A stretch of DNA of 64,000 nucleotides from assembly GCA_963727235.1 (NCBI GenBank), contig CAVSFZ010000011.1, positions 1 to 64,000 on the forward strand, read 5' to 3'. The position numbers and the translations under genes were made by a program. Position 1 is the first letter of the stretch. Each line of letters opens with the position of its first letter. The notes beneath the pieces were generated by a model. That model worked only from the letters and a program-made list of their open reading frames with translations. It was not told where the DNA came from and did not search any database. This stretch comes from CAVPTL01 sp963727235. GTDB taxonomy: Bacteria > Actinomycetota > Thermoleophilia > Gaiellales > JAICJC01. Positions 9,299 to 17,857 of this stretch are shown piece after piece.

Positions 9299-10139
9299 TG
9301 AACCAGGAGCGCACAGCGCTCAAGTAGGCCTTGGGCTGCTCCACATAGGTCATGTGGGCGGCCTTCTCGATCACCACCAGCTCGGAGCCCTCGACCTCGG
9401 CGTGGATCTCCTGAGACCGCGCCAGCGTGCATGTGCGGTCGTACCGGCCGGCGATCACCAGCATCGGCTTTCGGATCCAGCGCAGGTGATCGACCCACTC
9501 GAACGCCCCATACCCGTTGGCCGCGAAGTGGGCCAGCACCTCGGGGGCGTACAGCGTCTTGTCGGCCTGCACGAACGCGCTGTAGGCATCGCCCAGCTCC
9601 CAGAAGTGGAACGGCATCTGCGCCTCTGAGACGGCCCGGGCCTGCTCGACGGTGGTGAGCGTTGCCTCCGCCTCGAAGCTGCGCTTGATCTGGTCGCGCA
9701 TCGAGGCCGGTTCGAACCGGCCCAGCTCGCGCTCGATGTCTGCCACCAGCGCCTCGCTGGACGCCGCTCCGGACGAGATCACATACTGGGAGGCGCTGCC
9801 CCGCTCGAGCGCGTGGCAGAGCGCCACGATTGCACCGAACGAATGACCCAGCACCGCGTAGTCGTCGAGCTGCAGCGCCCGCGCCAGCCGGTCGATGTCC
9901 TGGGCCAGCGTCGAGATCGTCAGCTCGGCCGGGTCGACCCGGGGGGACGCGCCCTGGCCGCGCTGATCCACCATGATCAGCCGCAGGCCCTGCTCGGCCA
10001 GGGGGTCGAGCCACGGCCGGAACTCCTGGTGATCGAGGCCGGGACCGCCATGCAGCAGCATCAACGGATGCCCGCTTCCCAGCTCGACGACGTTCAGCAC
10101 GCCGCCGTCGTCCAGTTCCACCAGCCGCTGGTCAGCCAT
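9252..10139 (-). CDS. Alpha/beta hydrolase, proline iminopeptidase-like
   Basis: A 295-residue cytoplasmic serine hydrolase. The oxyanion motif HGGPG is at 30-34, the DQRGQG turn near 58, and the nucleophile elbow GHSFG has Ser at 100. A late acid and the catalytic His in KAAHMTYV lie near 270. HGGPG plus DQRG is the pattern of the prolyl iminopeptidase (peptidase S33) group, although many relatives act on esters or lactones. Its start overlaps the 3' end of the upstream acyl-CoA dehydrogenase by eight bases, so the two are probably cotranscribed and coupled. Confidence 0.85.
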   Translation of the reverse strand: MADQRLVELDDGGVLNVVELGSGHPLMLLHGGPGLDHQEFRPWLDPLAEQGLRLIMVDQRGQGASPRVDPAELTISTLAQDIDRLARALQLDDYAVLGHSFGAIVALCHALERGSASQYVISSGAASSEALVADIERELGRFEPASMRDQIKRSFEAEATLTTVEQARAVSEAQMPFHFWELGDAYSAFVQADKTLYAPEVLAHFAANGYGAFEWVDHLRWIRKPMLVIAGRYDRTCTLARSQEIHAEVEGSELVVIEKAAHMTYVEQPKAYLSAVRSWFISQGVLPDPTLPTAA

Positions 10140-11292
10140 TGAGCTTGCGATATCCCAGTGCGTGCTCTGCCTGCATCATCTTGTGGATCTGGGTGGTGCC
10201 TTCGTAGATGATCGGCGCGCGGCTATTTCTGAAGTAGCGCTCCACCGGGTACTCGGCCGAGTACCCGTAGGCGCCGTGAACCTGGATGGCCTTGTGAGCG
10301 GCATCGAAGGCGCTCTCGGTGGCGTGCCATTTGGCCAGCGACGTCTCGCGGGTGTTGCGAACGCCCTTGTCCTTGGCGGCGGCGGCCTGCATCACCAAGA
10401 GCCGGGAGGTCTCGTAGCCGAGCACCATGTCGGCGATCATGTCCTGCACGAACTGGTACTTGCCGATCGCCTGGCCAAAGGTGCTGCGCTCGTTGGCGTA
10501 CTTGACCGACGCCTCGAGGCACGCACGGATCACTCCGACGGCGCCGGCTGCGACGGTGAAGCGGCCCTGGTCGAGTGAGTTCATCGCGATCTTGAAGCCC
10601 TCGCCCTCTTCGCCCACCCGGTTCTCGGCGGGGATGTGCACGTCGGAGAAAAACAGCTCTCCGGTCGACCCGGCCCAGATGCCGAGCTTGTTGGGGATCT
10701 GGCGGGCCTCCACGCCCTTCCACTCTCGCTCCACGATGAACGCCGAGATGCCCTTGTGGGCGGCGCTGGGATCGGTCTTTGCGAACACCAGCTCGTAGTC
10801 GGCCTCGGTCGCATACGAGATCCAGTTCTTCTGGCCGTTGAGCACGTACGTGCCGTCCGGCTGGCGGATCGCATGGGTCAGCATCGCCGCCACGTCGGAT
10901 CCTGCCGCCGGCTCGGTCAGCCCGAAACAGCCGAGCTTCTCGCCCTTGGCCATCGGCACCAGGTACTTCTGCTTCTGCTCCTCTGACCCGAACTTCAAGA
11001 GCGAGAGGGAGTTCAGGCCGACATGCACCGAGATCAGCGTGCGGAAGGCCGACTCGCCCCGCTCGATCTCCTCACAGATCAGCGCCTCGCACACGAAGTC
11101 GAGTCCGGCGCCGCCGTACTCGGTCGGGATCGGCGCTCCCAAGAGGCCCAACTCGGCCATGCCCTCGATGATGCCCATATCGAGGTGATGATTGATGTCG
11201 TTTTCCTGTGCCACCGGTAACACCCGGCGGTCGACGAACTCGCGCACAGTCTCTTGGATCGCGCGTTGCTCGTCGGTGAGATCGAAGTCCAC
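10132..11292 (-). CDS. Acyl-CoA dehydrogenase
   Basis: A 386-residue FAD flavoenzyme catalysing alpha-beta dehydrogenation of an acyl-CoA, passing electrons to ETF. The N-terminal helical domain starts MDFDLTDEQRAIQETVREF, the middle domain carries CFGLTEPAAGSDVAAM, and the C-terminal domain ends with IYEGTTQIHKMMQAEHALG, where the Glu of YEGT is the expected catalytic base of short-chain/butyryl-CoA type enzymes. The length is normal. The start is GTG at 11292 with a GAGGGGAG ribosome site 7-14 bases upstream, so this one is leadered. It is the first gene of a two-gene operon with the alpha/beta hydrolase. Confidence 0.93.
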   Translation of the reverse strand: MDFDLTDEQRAIQETVREFVDRRVLPVAQENDINHHLDMGIIEGMAELGLLGAPIPTEYGGAGLDFVCEALICEEIERGESAFRTLISVHVGLNSLSLLKFGSEEQKQKYLVPMAKGEKLGCFGLTEPAAGSDVAAMLTHAIRQPDGTYVLNGQKNWISYATEADYELVFAKTDPSAAHKGISAFIVEREWKGVEARQIPNKLGIWAGSTGELFFSDVHIPAENRVGEEGEGFKIAMNSLDQGRFTVAAGAVGVIRACLEASVKYANERSTFGQAIGKYQFVQDMIADMVLGYETSRLLVMQAAAAKDKGVRNTRETSLAKWHATESAFDAAHKAIQVHGAYGYSAEYPVERYFRNSRAPIIYEGTTQIHKMMQAEHALGYRKLNG

Positions 11293-11333
11293 CTGAGCGG
11301 CTCCCCTCGAAGCGGTCGGATTGCCGTGGGATC

Positions 11334-12893
11334 CTATCCGCGAGTGGGTTTGGCCGCGTACATGGCGGCATCGGCGGTGCGTACCAGCCGGTGCGGGTCG
11401 CCGCCGTCCTCGGGGTGGACCGCCAGCCCGAAGGTGGCGGTCACGCTGCCGATCTCGAGGTCGTGCTGCAGTGCTTCGGAGATCCGGTCGATCACCGCCA
11501 GCGCCTCGGCGCGGTCGGTTTGGGGCAGAAGCACCGCGAACTCATCGCCGCCGATGCGAAAGGCGGAATCGACAGTGCGCACGGTGGCCTGCAGCGCCGC
11601 TCCGACTCGCTCCAGCGCGAGGTCGCCGGCGGCGTGACCGTGATCGTCGTTGAGCTGCTTGAACCCGTTGAGGTCGCACAGAAGCAGCGCCAGGGGATGC
11701 TCGTAGCGCACCGCCCGCGCCATCTCGGCGTCCAGTTCGGCGTCGAACGCGCGCCGGTTGAGCAGCCGCGTGAGCGGATCGTGCTCGGCCAGAAACTGCA
11801 TCTCCTCATACTGGGCGGCGGCATCCAGGGCGGTGGTGGCCTGATTGGCGAACACCCGCAGGGCCTGCAGCTTGCGGGCCGAGGGCAGCAGCCTGTCGCG
11901 GGGATCGTCCACCCAGATCACGCCGATCACCTCGCCGGTGCGCGACCACAGGACGACGAACAGCCAGTGGTCGTCCCAGGCGTGGGGGCCGTGTCCGCAC
12001 AGCTCCGAGTGATAGGTGACGTGGTGGTCGCCGATCAGCTCCTCGGCGGTGACGGAGTCGATCAGGTGGCAGCCCTCCACTTCGAACCGCGCGTCCATGA
12101 GCGGCCGCAGCTCCGCCGGCTGCATCGGCAGGTTGACGGCCGCGTCGTCGACGTTCCAGCCGTGGGCGGCGCGAGTGCGATAGGCGCCGGTCTCTGGCTC
12201 GGGCAGATCGATGCACACGTTCTCGAAGCCGAGCGACGTGTGGATGCCGTCGCACACCGCCTGCAGGATGGCGTCGATCGCAAACGTCTCGGTGAGCTTG
12301 GACGACACGGTCAGAAGCTGCTCCAAGGCGGTGCGATGGCGGGCGGCGGCGGCCGTCTCCTGGGTCCCCTGGATCGCCAGCGCGGCGTGCTCGGCCATCG
12401 CCGACAGGATGTCCAGCTCGTCGCCGCCGGGCACCCGACCCGACACCGGATCGTGCACGGACAGGATTCCCACCAGCTGACCCTGCGAGTGGCGCAACGG
12501 CACGATCAGCTGATCGTCGGGATGCCAGGTGTTGGGGTCCTCGGTGGAGCTGATCGAAGGCAGGTCGGCTGCGTCGGTGCGCCCGCGGGGCACGAAGTAC
12601 GCGCCTCCGCGCAGGAACCGGTCGTCCAGCAGCGGCGACCATCGCTCCCAGCCGTTGGTCTGCTCCAGGTGCGCGGCGCGTGAGGGCTCGTCGCCGTGCA
12701 CGGTGGTGGCTTCGAAATCGTCCCACGCCGGCCGGTACATGTGCACGACCACCAGGCGGAATCCGAGCGCGTCGGAGATGGCTGCGGCCATCTCGTCCAG
12801 CAGCAGCGACAGCTCTTCCTCGCCGCGCACCAGCCGCGTGACCTGAAGGAATCCGCGCAGGCGCTTGATCGATGTGAGCTCGTCGCGGAGCAC
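11334..12893 (-). CDS. GAF-GAF-GGDEF diguanylate cyclase (second of a tandem pair)
   Basis: A 519-residue soluble protein with two GAF-like sensor regions (roughly 20-170 and 195-340) followed by a GGDEF domain. The active-site motif GGDEF is intact near residue 447, and RTVD five residues before it matches the RxxD product-inhibition site, so it should make cyclic di-GMP under feedback control. No EAL domain and no membrane segment is present. I start at the GTG at 12893, one base after the stop of the upstream paralogue; the longer open frame runs into that gene. It is cotranscribed with the upstream paralogue. Confidence 0.88.
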   Translation of the reverse strand: MLRDELTSIKRLRGFLQVTRLVRGEEELSLLLDEMAAAISDALGFRLVVVHMYRPAWDDFEATTVHGDEPSRAAHLEQTNGWERWSPLLDDRFLRGGAYFVPRGRTDAADLPSISSTEDPNTWHPDDQLIVPLRHSQGQLVGILSVHDPVSGRVPGGDELDILSAMAEHAALAIQGTQETAAAARHRTALEQLLTVSSKLTETFAIDAILQAVCDGIHTSLGFENVCIDLPEPETGAYRTRAAHGWNVDDAAVNLPMQPAELRPLMDARFEVEGCHLIDSVTAEELIGDHHVTYHSELCGHGPHAWDDHWLFVVLWSRTGEVIGVIWVDDPRDRLLPSARKLQALRVFANQATTALDAAAQYEEMQFLAEHDPLTRLLNRRAFDAELDAEMARAVRYEHPLALLLCDLNGFKQLNDDHGHAAGDLALERVGAALQATVRTVDSAFRIGGDEFAVLLPQTDRAEALAVIDRISEALQHDLEIGSVTATFGLAVHPEDGGDPHRLVRTADAAMYAAKPTRG

Positions 12894-12894
12894 G

Positions 12895-14490
12895 TCAGGC
12901 CGCCCTGCCCTGTTCACGCCGGCCGTCGCGCTTGTCGTCGTACATGGCGGTGTCGGCAGCATGGAACAAGCCGTCGGCATCAGTGCCGTCGTCGGGGTAG
13001 ATCGAGGCGCCCAGGCTGGCCCGCAGCGGCGTCTGGTCGTCTGCCGCCGAACTGAGGCCGGCGGCGATGCGCTCCGTCACCGCGGTCACGGTGGTGGCGT
13101 CGGCGGAGGGCAGCAGCAGCGCGAACTCGTCGCCACCGATGCGAAAGACGGTGTCGGACCCGCGCACCGAGCCGGACAGCTGGATCGCGACTCTGATCAA
13201 GGCGGCGTCGCCGGCCTCGTGTCCGTGCTGGTCGTTGGTCTGCTTGAGGTCGTCGAGGTCGCACAGCACCAGCGCGAACTGCTCCTCATAGCGCTCTGAC
13301 CGCTCGACGGCGGCCTGGAGGTGGGTGGTGAACGCGCGCCGGTTGAGCAGTCGCGTGAGCGGATCGTGCTCGGCCAGGAATCGCATCTCTTCGAACCGCG
13401 CGGCCGAGTCGAGCGCCGCCGTGGCGTGGTTTGCGAACACCCGCAGCGTCTGCAGCATCGGTCGCTCCGGCAGCAGCCGATCGAGTGGCTCGTCGGCTCG
13501 GATCAGGCCGCTGACGTTGCCGTTTCGATCCCACAGCGGCACCATCAGCCAGTGGCAGTTCCACGCCCACGGGCCCACGCCGTTTCGCTCCGACCGATAC
13601 ACCGCGAGCCCCGAGGGCAGTCGTGCCAGCGCCTCGTCGTGGCTCATCACGTAGCAACCCTCGATCTCGAATGCCGGATCCAGCAGCGGCTTCAGCTCTG
13701 CCAGCGAGGGCGGTGTCACGGCGGCCAGCTCCTCGGGCCGCCATCCCACACCGGCGTGCATGTGCAGCACTCCCGTCTCGGCATCGGGGATATCCAGCGC
13801 CACCTTGGCAAATCCGAGTGCCTCGGAGATGCCCTCGCAGATGGAGTTCAGCACTGCGTCGGCCGCCAGCGTCTCGGTCATCTGCGACGACACCTGCAGC
13901 AGCTGGCCCAGCGCGGCCTGCTGGCGCTCGGAGGCGGCATGCTCGTGGCTGGCTTCGAGTGCCATGGCCGCGTGTTCTGCGACCGCCACCAGCACCTGGA
14001 GCTCCGCGTCGTCGGGACGATGTCCCGACAGCGGCTCGTCCACCGAGATGATTCCGAGGATGTGGCCGCGCGAGTGCTTGAGAGGGGCAAACAGCGCGTC
14101 TCCCGCCCGCCACGACCCGGTGGGGCTCGAGGCTGCGGGCACGTAGGTGCGGCTTTCGGTCGACTCCCAATCGAACTCACCCTCGGGAATCAGGTAGGCG
14201 CCCCGCCGCTCGAAGCGCGCGTCCAGCAGCATCTCCCACTCCGACCATGGCAGCCGATCACCCATCAGCGCCTCGCGAGCAGCCTCGCTGCCCACCACCG
14301 CGGTCACCTCGAAGTCGTCCCAGGCCGGCCTGTAGGTGTTCATCACCACCGAGCCGTATCCCAGCGATTCCGACACCGTCTGGGCGATGGCGTCGAGCAA
14401 GCGGGCGGGGTCGGGTTCTTCCCGGATCAACCGGGTGGCATCGAGCAACCCGCGCAGGCGGGTGATGGGAGTTGGGTCAGTATGTGCCAC
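12895..14490 (-). CDS. GAF-GAF-GGDEF diguanylate cyclase (first of a tandem pair)
   Basis: A 531-residue paralogue of the following gene with the same order: GAF-like region with YRPAWDDFEVTAVVG near 53-67, second GAF-like region near 200-350, then GGDEF. FRIGGDEFALLLPS near residue 450 is intact, with an upstream RGSD inhibition site. It should synthesise cyclic di-GMP in response to a ligand bound by the GAF domains; the ligand is unknown. It starts at GTG 14490. The shared phrases YRPAWDDFE and AEHDPLTRLLNRRAF in both proteins indicate an old tandem duplication. Its promoter must lie in the 66 bases shared with the divergent lipoprotein gene. Confidence 0.88.
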   Translation of the reverse strand: MAHTDPTPITRLRGLLDATRLIREEPDPARLLDAIAQTVSESLGYGSVVMNTYRPAWDDFEVTAVVGSEAAREALMGDRLPWSEWEMLLDARFERRGAYLIPEGEFDWESTESRTYVPAASSPTGSWRAGDALFAPLKHSRGHILGIISVDEPLSGHRPDDAELQVLVAVAEHAAMALEASHEHAASERQQAALGQLLQVSSQMTETLAADAVLNSICEGISEALGFAKVALDIPDAETGVLHMHAGVGWRPEELAAVTPPSLAELKPLLDPAFEIEGCYVMSHDEALARLPSGLAVYRSERNGVGPWAWNCHWLMVPLWDRNGNVSGLIRADEPLDRLLPERPMLQTLRVFANHATAALDSAARFEEMRFLAEHDPLTRLLNRRAFTTHLQAAVERSERYEEQFALVLCDLDDLKQTNDQHGHEAGDAALIRVAIQLSGSVRGSDTVFRIGGDEFALLLPSADATTVTAVTERIAAGLSSAADDQTPLRASLGASIYPDDGTDADGLFHAADTAMYDDKRDGRREQGRAA

Positions 14491-14556
14491 GGGAGAATCG
14501 GTCCACGGCTGAGCGGTGAACCCGAGAATTGAGGGGTGTTCTATGTTTTTCGGCGT

Positions 14557-15405
14557 ATGTGGGCTTCTATTGAGCGATTTCGGACGGTGCTGGGCACTGC
14601 GGTGACAGTGGTGACTGTCGTGGTTGCATGTGCCGGCTGTGCAAAATCGGCCGAGTCACCCGTGGCGATGCCGGGCCGGGCAGGTGCGGTTGCAGTGGCG
14701 CCCGACAACTACGGCACCCTGTGGATGACCACACCGGCGAGAGCATACCGCTCCCAGGACGGGGGCCACTCCTGGAAGTCGGTGGCCGGATCGGCCGGCG
14801 GCGGTGCAATCGCCTTCGGGGAGAAACACACCTACCTGTACGGTGCGCTGGGCGCCCGGGTGGGGCCGTTCACCGGCCTGGTGGTGCGACCATTTCGCCC
14901 GGCTCCGCAACCGCTGGTGGCGGTCACCTCGCCCTACTACGTGACCCATCGCCTGTACGCACTGGACGGAGCCGGCGGCCTGTGGCTGTCGGTGAACGTC
15001 GGCAGGTCGTGGGTGCCGCTGCGCGCCTCGGGGCTGCCCGCAAGCGGCGTGGCGGTCGCCGCGCGGCGCCCCGACACCTCGCGGCCCGACACGATCTACG
15101 TTGCCGCCGGGTCGTCGGGGTTGTGGAAATCGACCGACTCCGGAGCCCGTTTCCAGCGGGTCGCGGGCGTGGCTTCTGCCACTGCGGTGGCGACCTCGAC
15201 CCCGCACGACGAGGTGCTGCTGGTCGCAGACGCGACCGGTCTGCTGCACTCCGGCAACGACGGCAAGAGCTTTACCCGGGTGCTGCAGGAACCGGGCATC
15301 ACCGCGCTTGCGGTCGACACCCGCAACCCCCAGAATGCCTTTGCCGGGACGGCGTCGGGGCTCCTGCTGCGCTCCGACGACGGCGGCGTCAGCTGGTCGC
15401 GGTAA
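14557..15405 (+). CDS. Putative lipoprotein with BNR/sortilin-like beta-propeller repeats
   Basis: A 282-residue exported protein. The N-terminus has a basic stretch, a hydrophobic core (VLGTAVTVVTVVVACAG) and a Cys that could be lipidated (VVAC or CAGC), so it is probably anchored on the outer face of the membrane. The rest contains Asp-box style repeats: RSQDGGHSWKSV, WLSVNVGRSWVPL, WKSTDSGARFQRV, LHSGNDGKSFTRV and LRSDDGGVSWSR. These are typical of sialidase-like or photosystem-stability-factor propellers. Function is unknown. ATG 14557 gives a normal signal peptide; GTG 14536 would add seven residues. The 3' end overlaps the convergent thioesterase gene by 17 bases. Confidence 0.75.
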   Translation: MWASIERFRTVLGTAVTVVTVVVACAGCAKSAESPVAMPGRAGAVAVAPDNYGTLWMTTPARAYRSQDGGHSWKSVAGSAGGGAIAFGEKHTYLYGALGARVGPFTGLVVRPFRPAPQPLVAVTSPYYVTHRLYALDGAGGLWLSVNVGRSWVPLRASGLPASGVAVAARRPDTSRPDTIYVAAGSSGLWKSTDSGARFQRVAGVASATAVATSTPHDEVLLVADATGLLHSGNDGKSFTRVLQEPGITALAVDTRNPQNAFAGTASGLLLRSDDGGVSWSR

Positions 15406-15799
15406 CAACTTCGCGCAGCCACTCGGGCAGCCGCACCGGCCGCATCAGCTCGCGGTTGACGCAGGCGTGTCGGGTGGTCGCCCGAGCGTGCACCCCGGCG
15501 TCCGACACGAACTCGTAGTCGAAGGTGACCGTCGCCCGGGTGATCTCAGCGCAGCCGCAGTCGATCTCGAACTCGTCATCGAAGCGCAGCGGCTTGAGGT
15601 AGCGGATGCCGGCCTCGGCCACCACCAGGTCGATCCCGCCGTCGTGCACGTCGCGATAGCTATGGCCCAGGGCGCGCAGGTATTCGATGCGGGCGATCTC
15701 CAGCCACGTCAGGTACACACCGTTGTTGGCGACTCCCATTGCGTCGGTCTCTGAGAAGCGCACGCGCAGCGAGACGCGGTGGCGGCGGGGGGTGCTCAC
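15389..15799 (-). CDS. Acyl-CoA thioesterase, hotdog fold (YbgC/4HBT family)
   Basis: A 136-residue single hotdog domain, the normal size for the 4-hydroxybenzoyl-CoA thioesterase/YbgC family, which hydrolyses acyl-CoA thioesters. RFSETDAMGVANNGVYLTW near residues 13-31 holds the catalytic Asp (ETDAMG) and the helix start. The sheet segments LKPLRFDDEFEIDC and ATVTFDYEFV follow. GTG 15799 is preferred: TACCTT lies seven bases upstream, fitting a leaderless start, and the upstream extension has no domain character. Substrate is unknown. Confidence 0.85.
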   Translation of the reverse strand: MSTPRRHRVSLRVRFSETDAMGVANNGVYLTWLEIARIEYLRALGHSYRDVHDGGIDLVVAEAGIRYLKPLRFDDEFEIDCGCAEITRATVTFDYEFVSDAGVHARATTRHACVNRELMRPVRLPEWLREVVTATS

Positions 15800-15884
15800 G
15801 CACGGGAAGGTACTGGAAAACCCGGCCTCCGGACTGATACGGTGCTCGCGACGGAGTAGTTTCATGCCTTCCCAGGAGGGAACG

Positions 15885-16217
15885 ATGGAAGACGACGACC
15901 GAAGGACTCTGGTCGAGCGCGTGGTGGATGCCACCAACGAGAAAGTGACCCGCGTTCAGAACGAGGTCAACCCGGTCGTCTCGGCTACCCGCGATCGCGC
16001 CAATGCGGTGCGCACCAAGGCCCAGCAGGCCGCCGGCGCGCTGCCCCTCGCCACCCGTGACGACATTGCGCGGCTGCAGGAGTCGGTCGACCGGATCGAG
16101 GCCGCTCTGGCAGATCTGACCAAGAAGCCTGCCAAATCCGCCGCGCGCCGTCCGCGCACCACCAAGCCGAAGCCGCCGGCCGGCGAGCCCGCCGCCGAGG
16201 CGTCCGAGACCACCTGA
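15885..16217 (+). CDS. Hypothetical protein with coiled-coil and basic Ala/Pro tail
   Basis: A 110-residue soluble protein of unknown function. A helical, heptad-like region (about 5-80) is followed by a Lys/Arg/Pro/Ala-rich tail (KKPAKSAARRPRTTKPKPP). The build recalls phasin-like or nucleoid-associated small proteins of actinobacteria, but I cannot assign it to a family. The ATG at 15885 has a very good ribosome site, AGGAGGG, with five bases of spacing, which decides the start; the open frame upstream lies antisense to the thioesterase. It converges on the lipid kinase gene three bases downstream. Confidence 0.7.
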   Translation: MEDDDRRTLVERVVDATNEKVTRVQNEVNPVVSATRDRANAVRTKAQQAAGALPLATRDDIARLQESVDRIEAALADLTKKPAKSAARRPRTTKPKPPAGEPAAEASETT

Positions 16218-16220
16218 GGC

Positions 16221-17138
16221 TCAGGGCACGCGCAGCCGCAGTGCCTGCTCGCGGATGGTGAACGTCACCGGTGTGAGGCCGGGCAATTCCCCGTCCAGCT
16301 CGATCGGCAGTGGCTGTTCCGGCGTGACCGTGACCTCGCGGGCGCGGCTGATGCTGGCCTTGGGGTGGTGGATGTGGGTGCCGCGGTAGAGCTTGGGGAG
16401 CGTCTTGACCAGATCGGCCTTGGAGATATCCCCCCACACCAGCACGTCCAACTTGCCGTCGTCGGGCTCGGCCATCGGCAGGATCTTCATGCCGCCGGCC
16501 CAGCTGCGGCAGTTGGCCACGATCACGTTGTTGGAGACGAGCTCGCGCTCCTCGCCGTCGATGCTGACGCGCATGCGGCGGTTGGTATAGGAGATCAGCG
16601 AGCTCAAACCGGCCCAGGCGAAGGTGACGGTGGCGCCCAGCCGCTTGGAGGACTGGTTGGCCTTCTCGGCGGCAAAGCCGGTCATGCCCGCGCTGGCAAC
16701 GTTCACGAACAGCCTTTCGGCCGGCCGGCCGTCGGGGCCGGTGAAGCGAGCCACACCCACGTCGATCGTCCGTGCGGTCCCGCCGGCGGCGACGTCCAGC
16801 GCCCGGTCGGTCTTCTTGGAGATGCCGAAGGTGCGGATGAAGTCACAGCCCGAGCCGCGGCATACCACCGCCAGCTCGGCCTCGGGCGCGATCGCCCGCT
16901 CGCCGTCGAAGAAGCCGTTGGCGACCTCGGAGATGGTGCCGTCGCCACCCACCGCCACGATCAGACTGGCTCCCTCGGTGAGCGCCGCGCGGGTGAGGTC
17001 GGTGGCGTGCCCGGGGGCGGTGGTGAGGCGCACATCGGCGTCGATCCCGCGCAGCTTCGCACCCTTGGCGATCCTCGGCCAGGCCTTGGCGGTGCCGCCG
17101 CTGTCGGAGGCCGGGTTGACGATCATCACGGCGTTCAC
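16221..17138 (-). CDS. Diacylglycerol/sphingosine kinase family lipid kinase
   Basis: A 305-residue enzyme of the DagK/YegS family that phosphorylates a lipid hydroxyl using ATP. The N-terminal VNPASDSGG loop is at 8-16, the catalytic-domain motif GGDGT at 64-68, and the C-terminal beta-rich domain includes a conserved VELDGE-like segment (IELDGELPG). Length is normal. The GTG at 17138 overlaps the stop of the upstream nucleoside phosphorylase as GTGA, so the two are translationally coupled. Members of this family also include mannosyl- and prenyl-lipid kinases, so the substrate is uncertain. Confidence 0.88.
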   Translation of the reverse strand: MNAVMIVNPASDSGGTAKAWPRIAKGAKLRGIDADVRLTTAPGHATDLTRAALTEGASLIVAVGGDGTISEVANGFFDGERAIAPEAELAVVCRGSGCDFIRTFGISKKTDRALDVAAGGTARTIDVGVARFTGPDGRPAERLFVNVASAGMTGFAAEKANQSSKRLGATVTFAWAGLSSLISYTNRRMRVSIDGEERELVSNNVIVANCRSWAGGMKILPMAEPDDGKLDVLVWGDISKADLVKTLPKLYRGTHIHHPKASISRAREVTVTPEQPLPIELDGELPGLTPVTFTIREQALRLRVP

Positions 17139-17848
17139 TTGGGGTCGACCGCCGCCGCGATCGCCAGCCGGCACATGCGCTCGACACCGGCGGCCAGGTC
17201 GTCATCGCCGATCCGTTCGAACGTCTCTCCGTAGACCAGGTCGGACACGGTCAGGAGACAGGCGGTCTGCACCGTGCGCAGGCCGCCGATCGTGAACAGC
17301 ACCGCGGCCTCCATCTCGACCGCCAGCACGCCCCGCTCACCCCAGCGCTTGTGCCGCTCGGGGTCAGGGTCGTAGAAGGTGTCCGAGCTCGCGATCGAAC
17401 CCACGTGGGGCCGCACGCCGAAGCCCTTGGCGGCGTGGATGATGCCGTGGGTGAGCCCGAAGTCGGCGGTGGGGGCGTGCGGCTCGCCGGCCGTGTAGGC
17501 CCGCGCGGTGCCGTCGGCGGGCACCGCCGAGATGCCCACGATCAGGTCTCCGAGCGCCAGTTGGGGCTGGAGCGCCCCGCACGTGCCCACCCGGATCAAC
17601 CGGGTGCAGCCCAGCTGGATCAACTCCTCGATCACGATCGCGGCGCTGGGACAGCCCATGCCGGTGGCCTGCACCGAAACCGGCGTGCCGTCGACCGAGC
17701 CGGTGAATCCCAGCAGGCCGCGTTCGCCGTTGACCTGCCGCGGCGACTCCAGGAACGTGTCGGCGATCCAGCGAGCCCGCAGGGGGTCGCCGGGGAGCAA
17801 CACCGCCGGGGCGTAGTCGCCCGGCTCGGCCCGCAGGTGGATCGGCAT
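17135..17848 (-). CDS. Nucleoside phosphorylase (DeoD/uridine phosphorylase type)
   Basis: A 237-residue enzyme of the hexameric PNP/UDP family that cleaves nucleosides with phosphate to base and ribose-1-phosphate. PGDPLRA at 19-25 is the phosphate loop, RVGTCGA near 86 the central strand, SSDTFY near 155, and VEMEAA near 177 binds ribose. LTVSDLVYGE near 200 has the Asp expected in purine-specific DeoD proteins. Length fits DeoD (about 236). A TAGGAT hexamer six bases before the ATG suggests leaderless transcription. It heads an operon with the lipid kinase. Confidence 0.9.
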   Translation of the reverse strand: MPIHLRAEPGDYAPAVLLPGDPLRARWIADTFLESPRQVNGERGLLGFTGSVDGTPVSVQATGMGCPSAAIVIEELIQLGCTRLIRVGTCGALQPQLALGDLIVGISAVPADGTARAYTAGEPHAPTADFGLTHGIIHAAKGFGVRPHVGSIASSDTFYDPDPERHKRWGERGVLAVEMEAAVLFTIGGLRTVQTACLLTVSDLVYGETFERIGDDDLAAGVERMCRLAIAAAVDPK

Positions 17849-17857
17849 CGGCTGATC

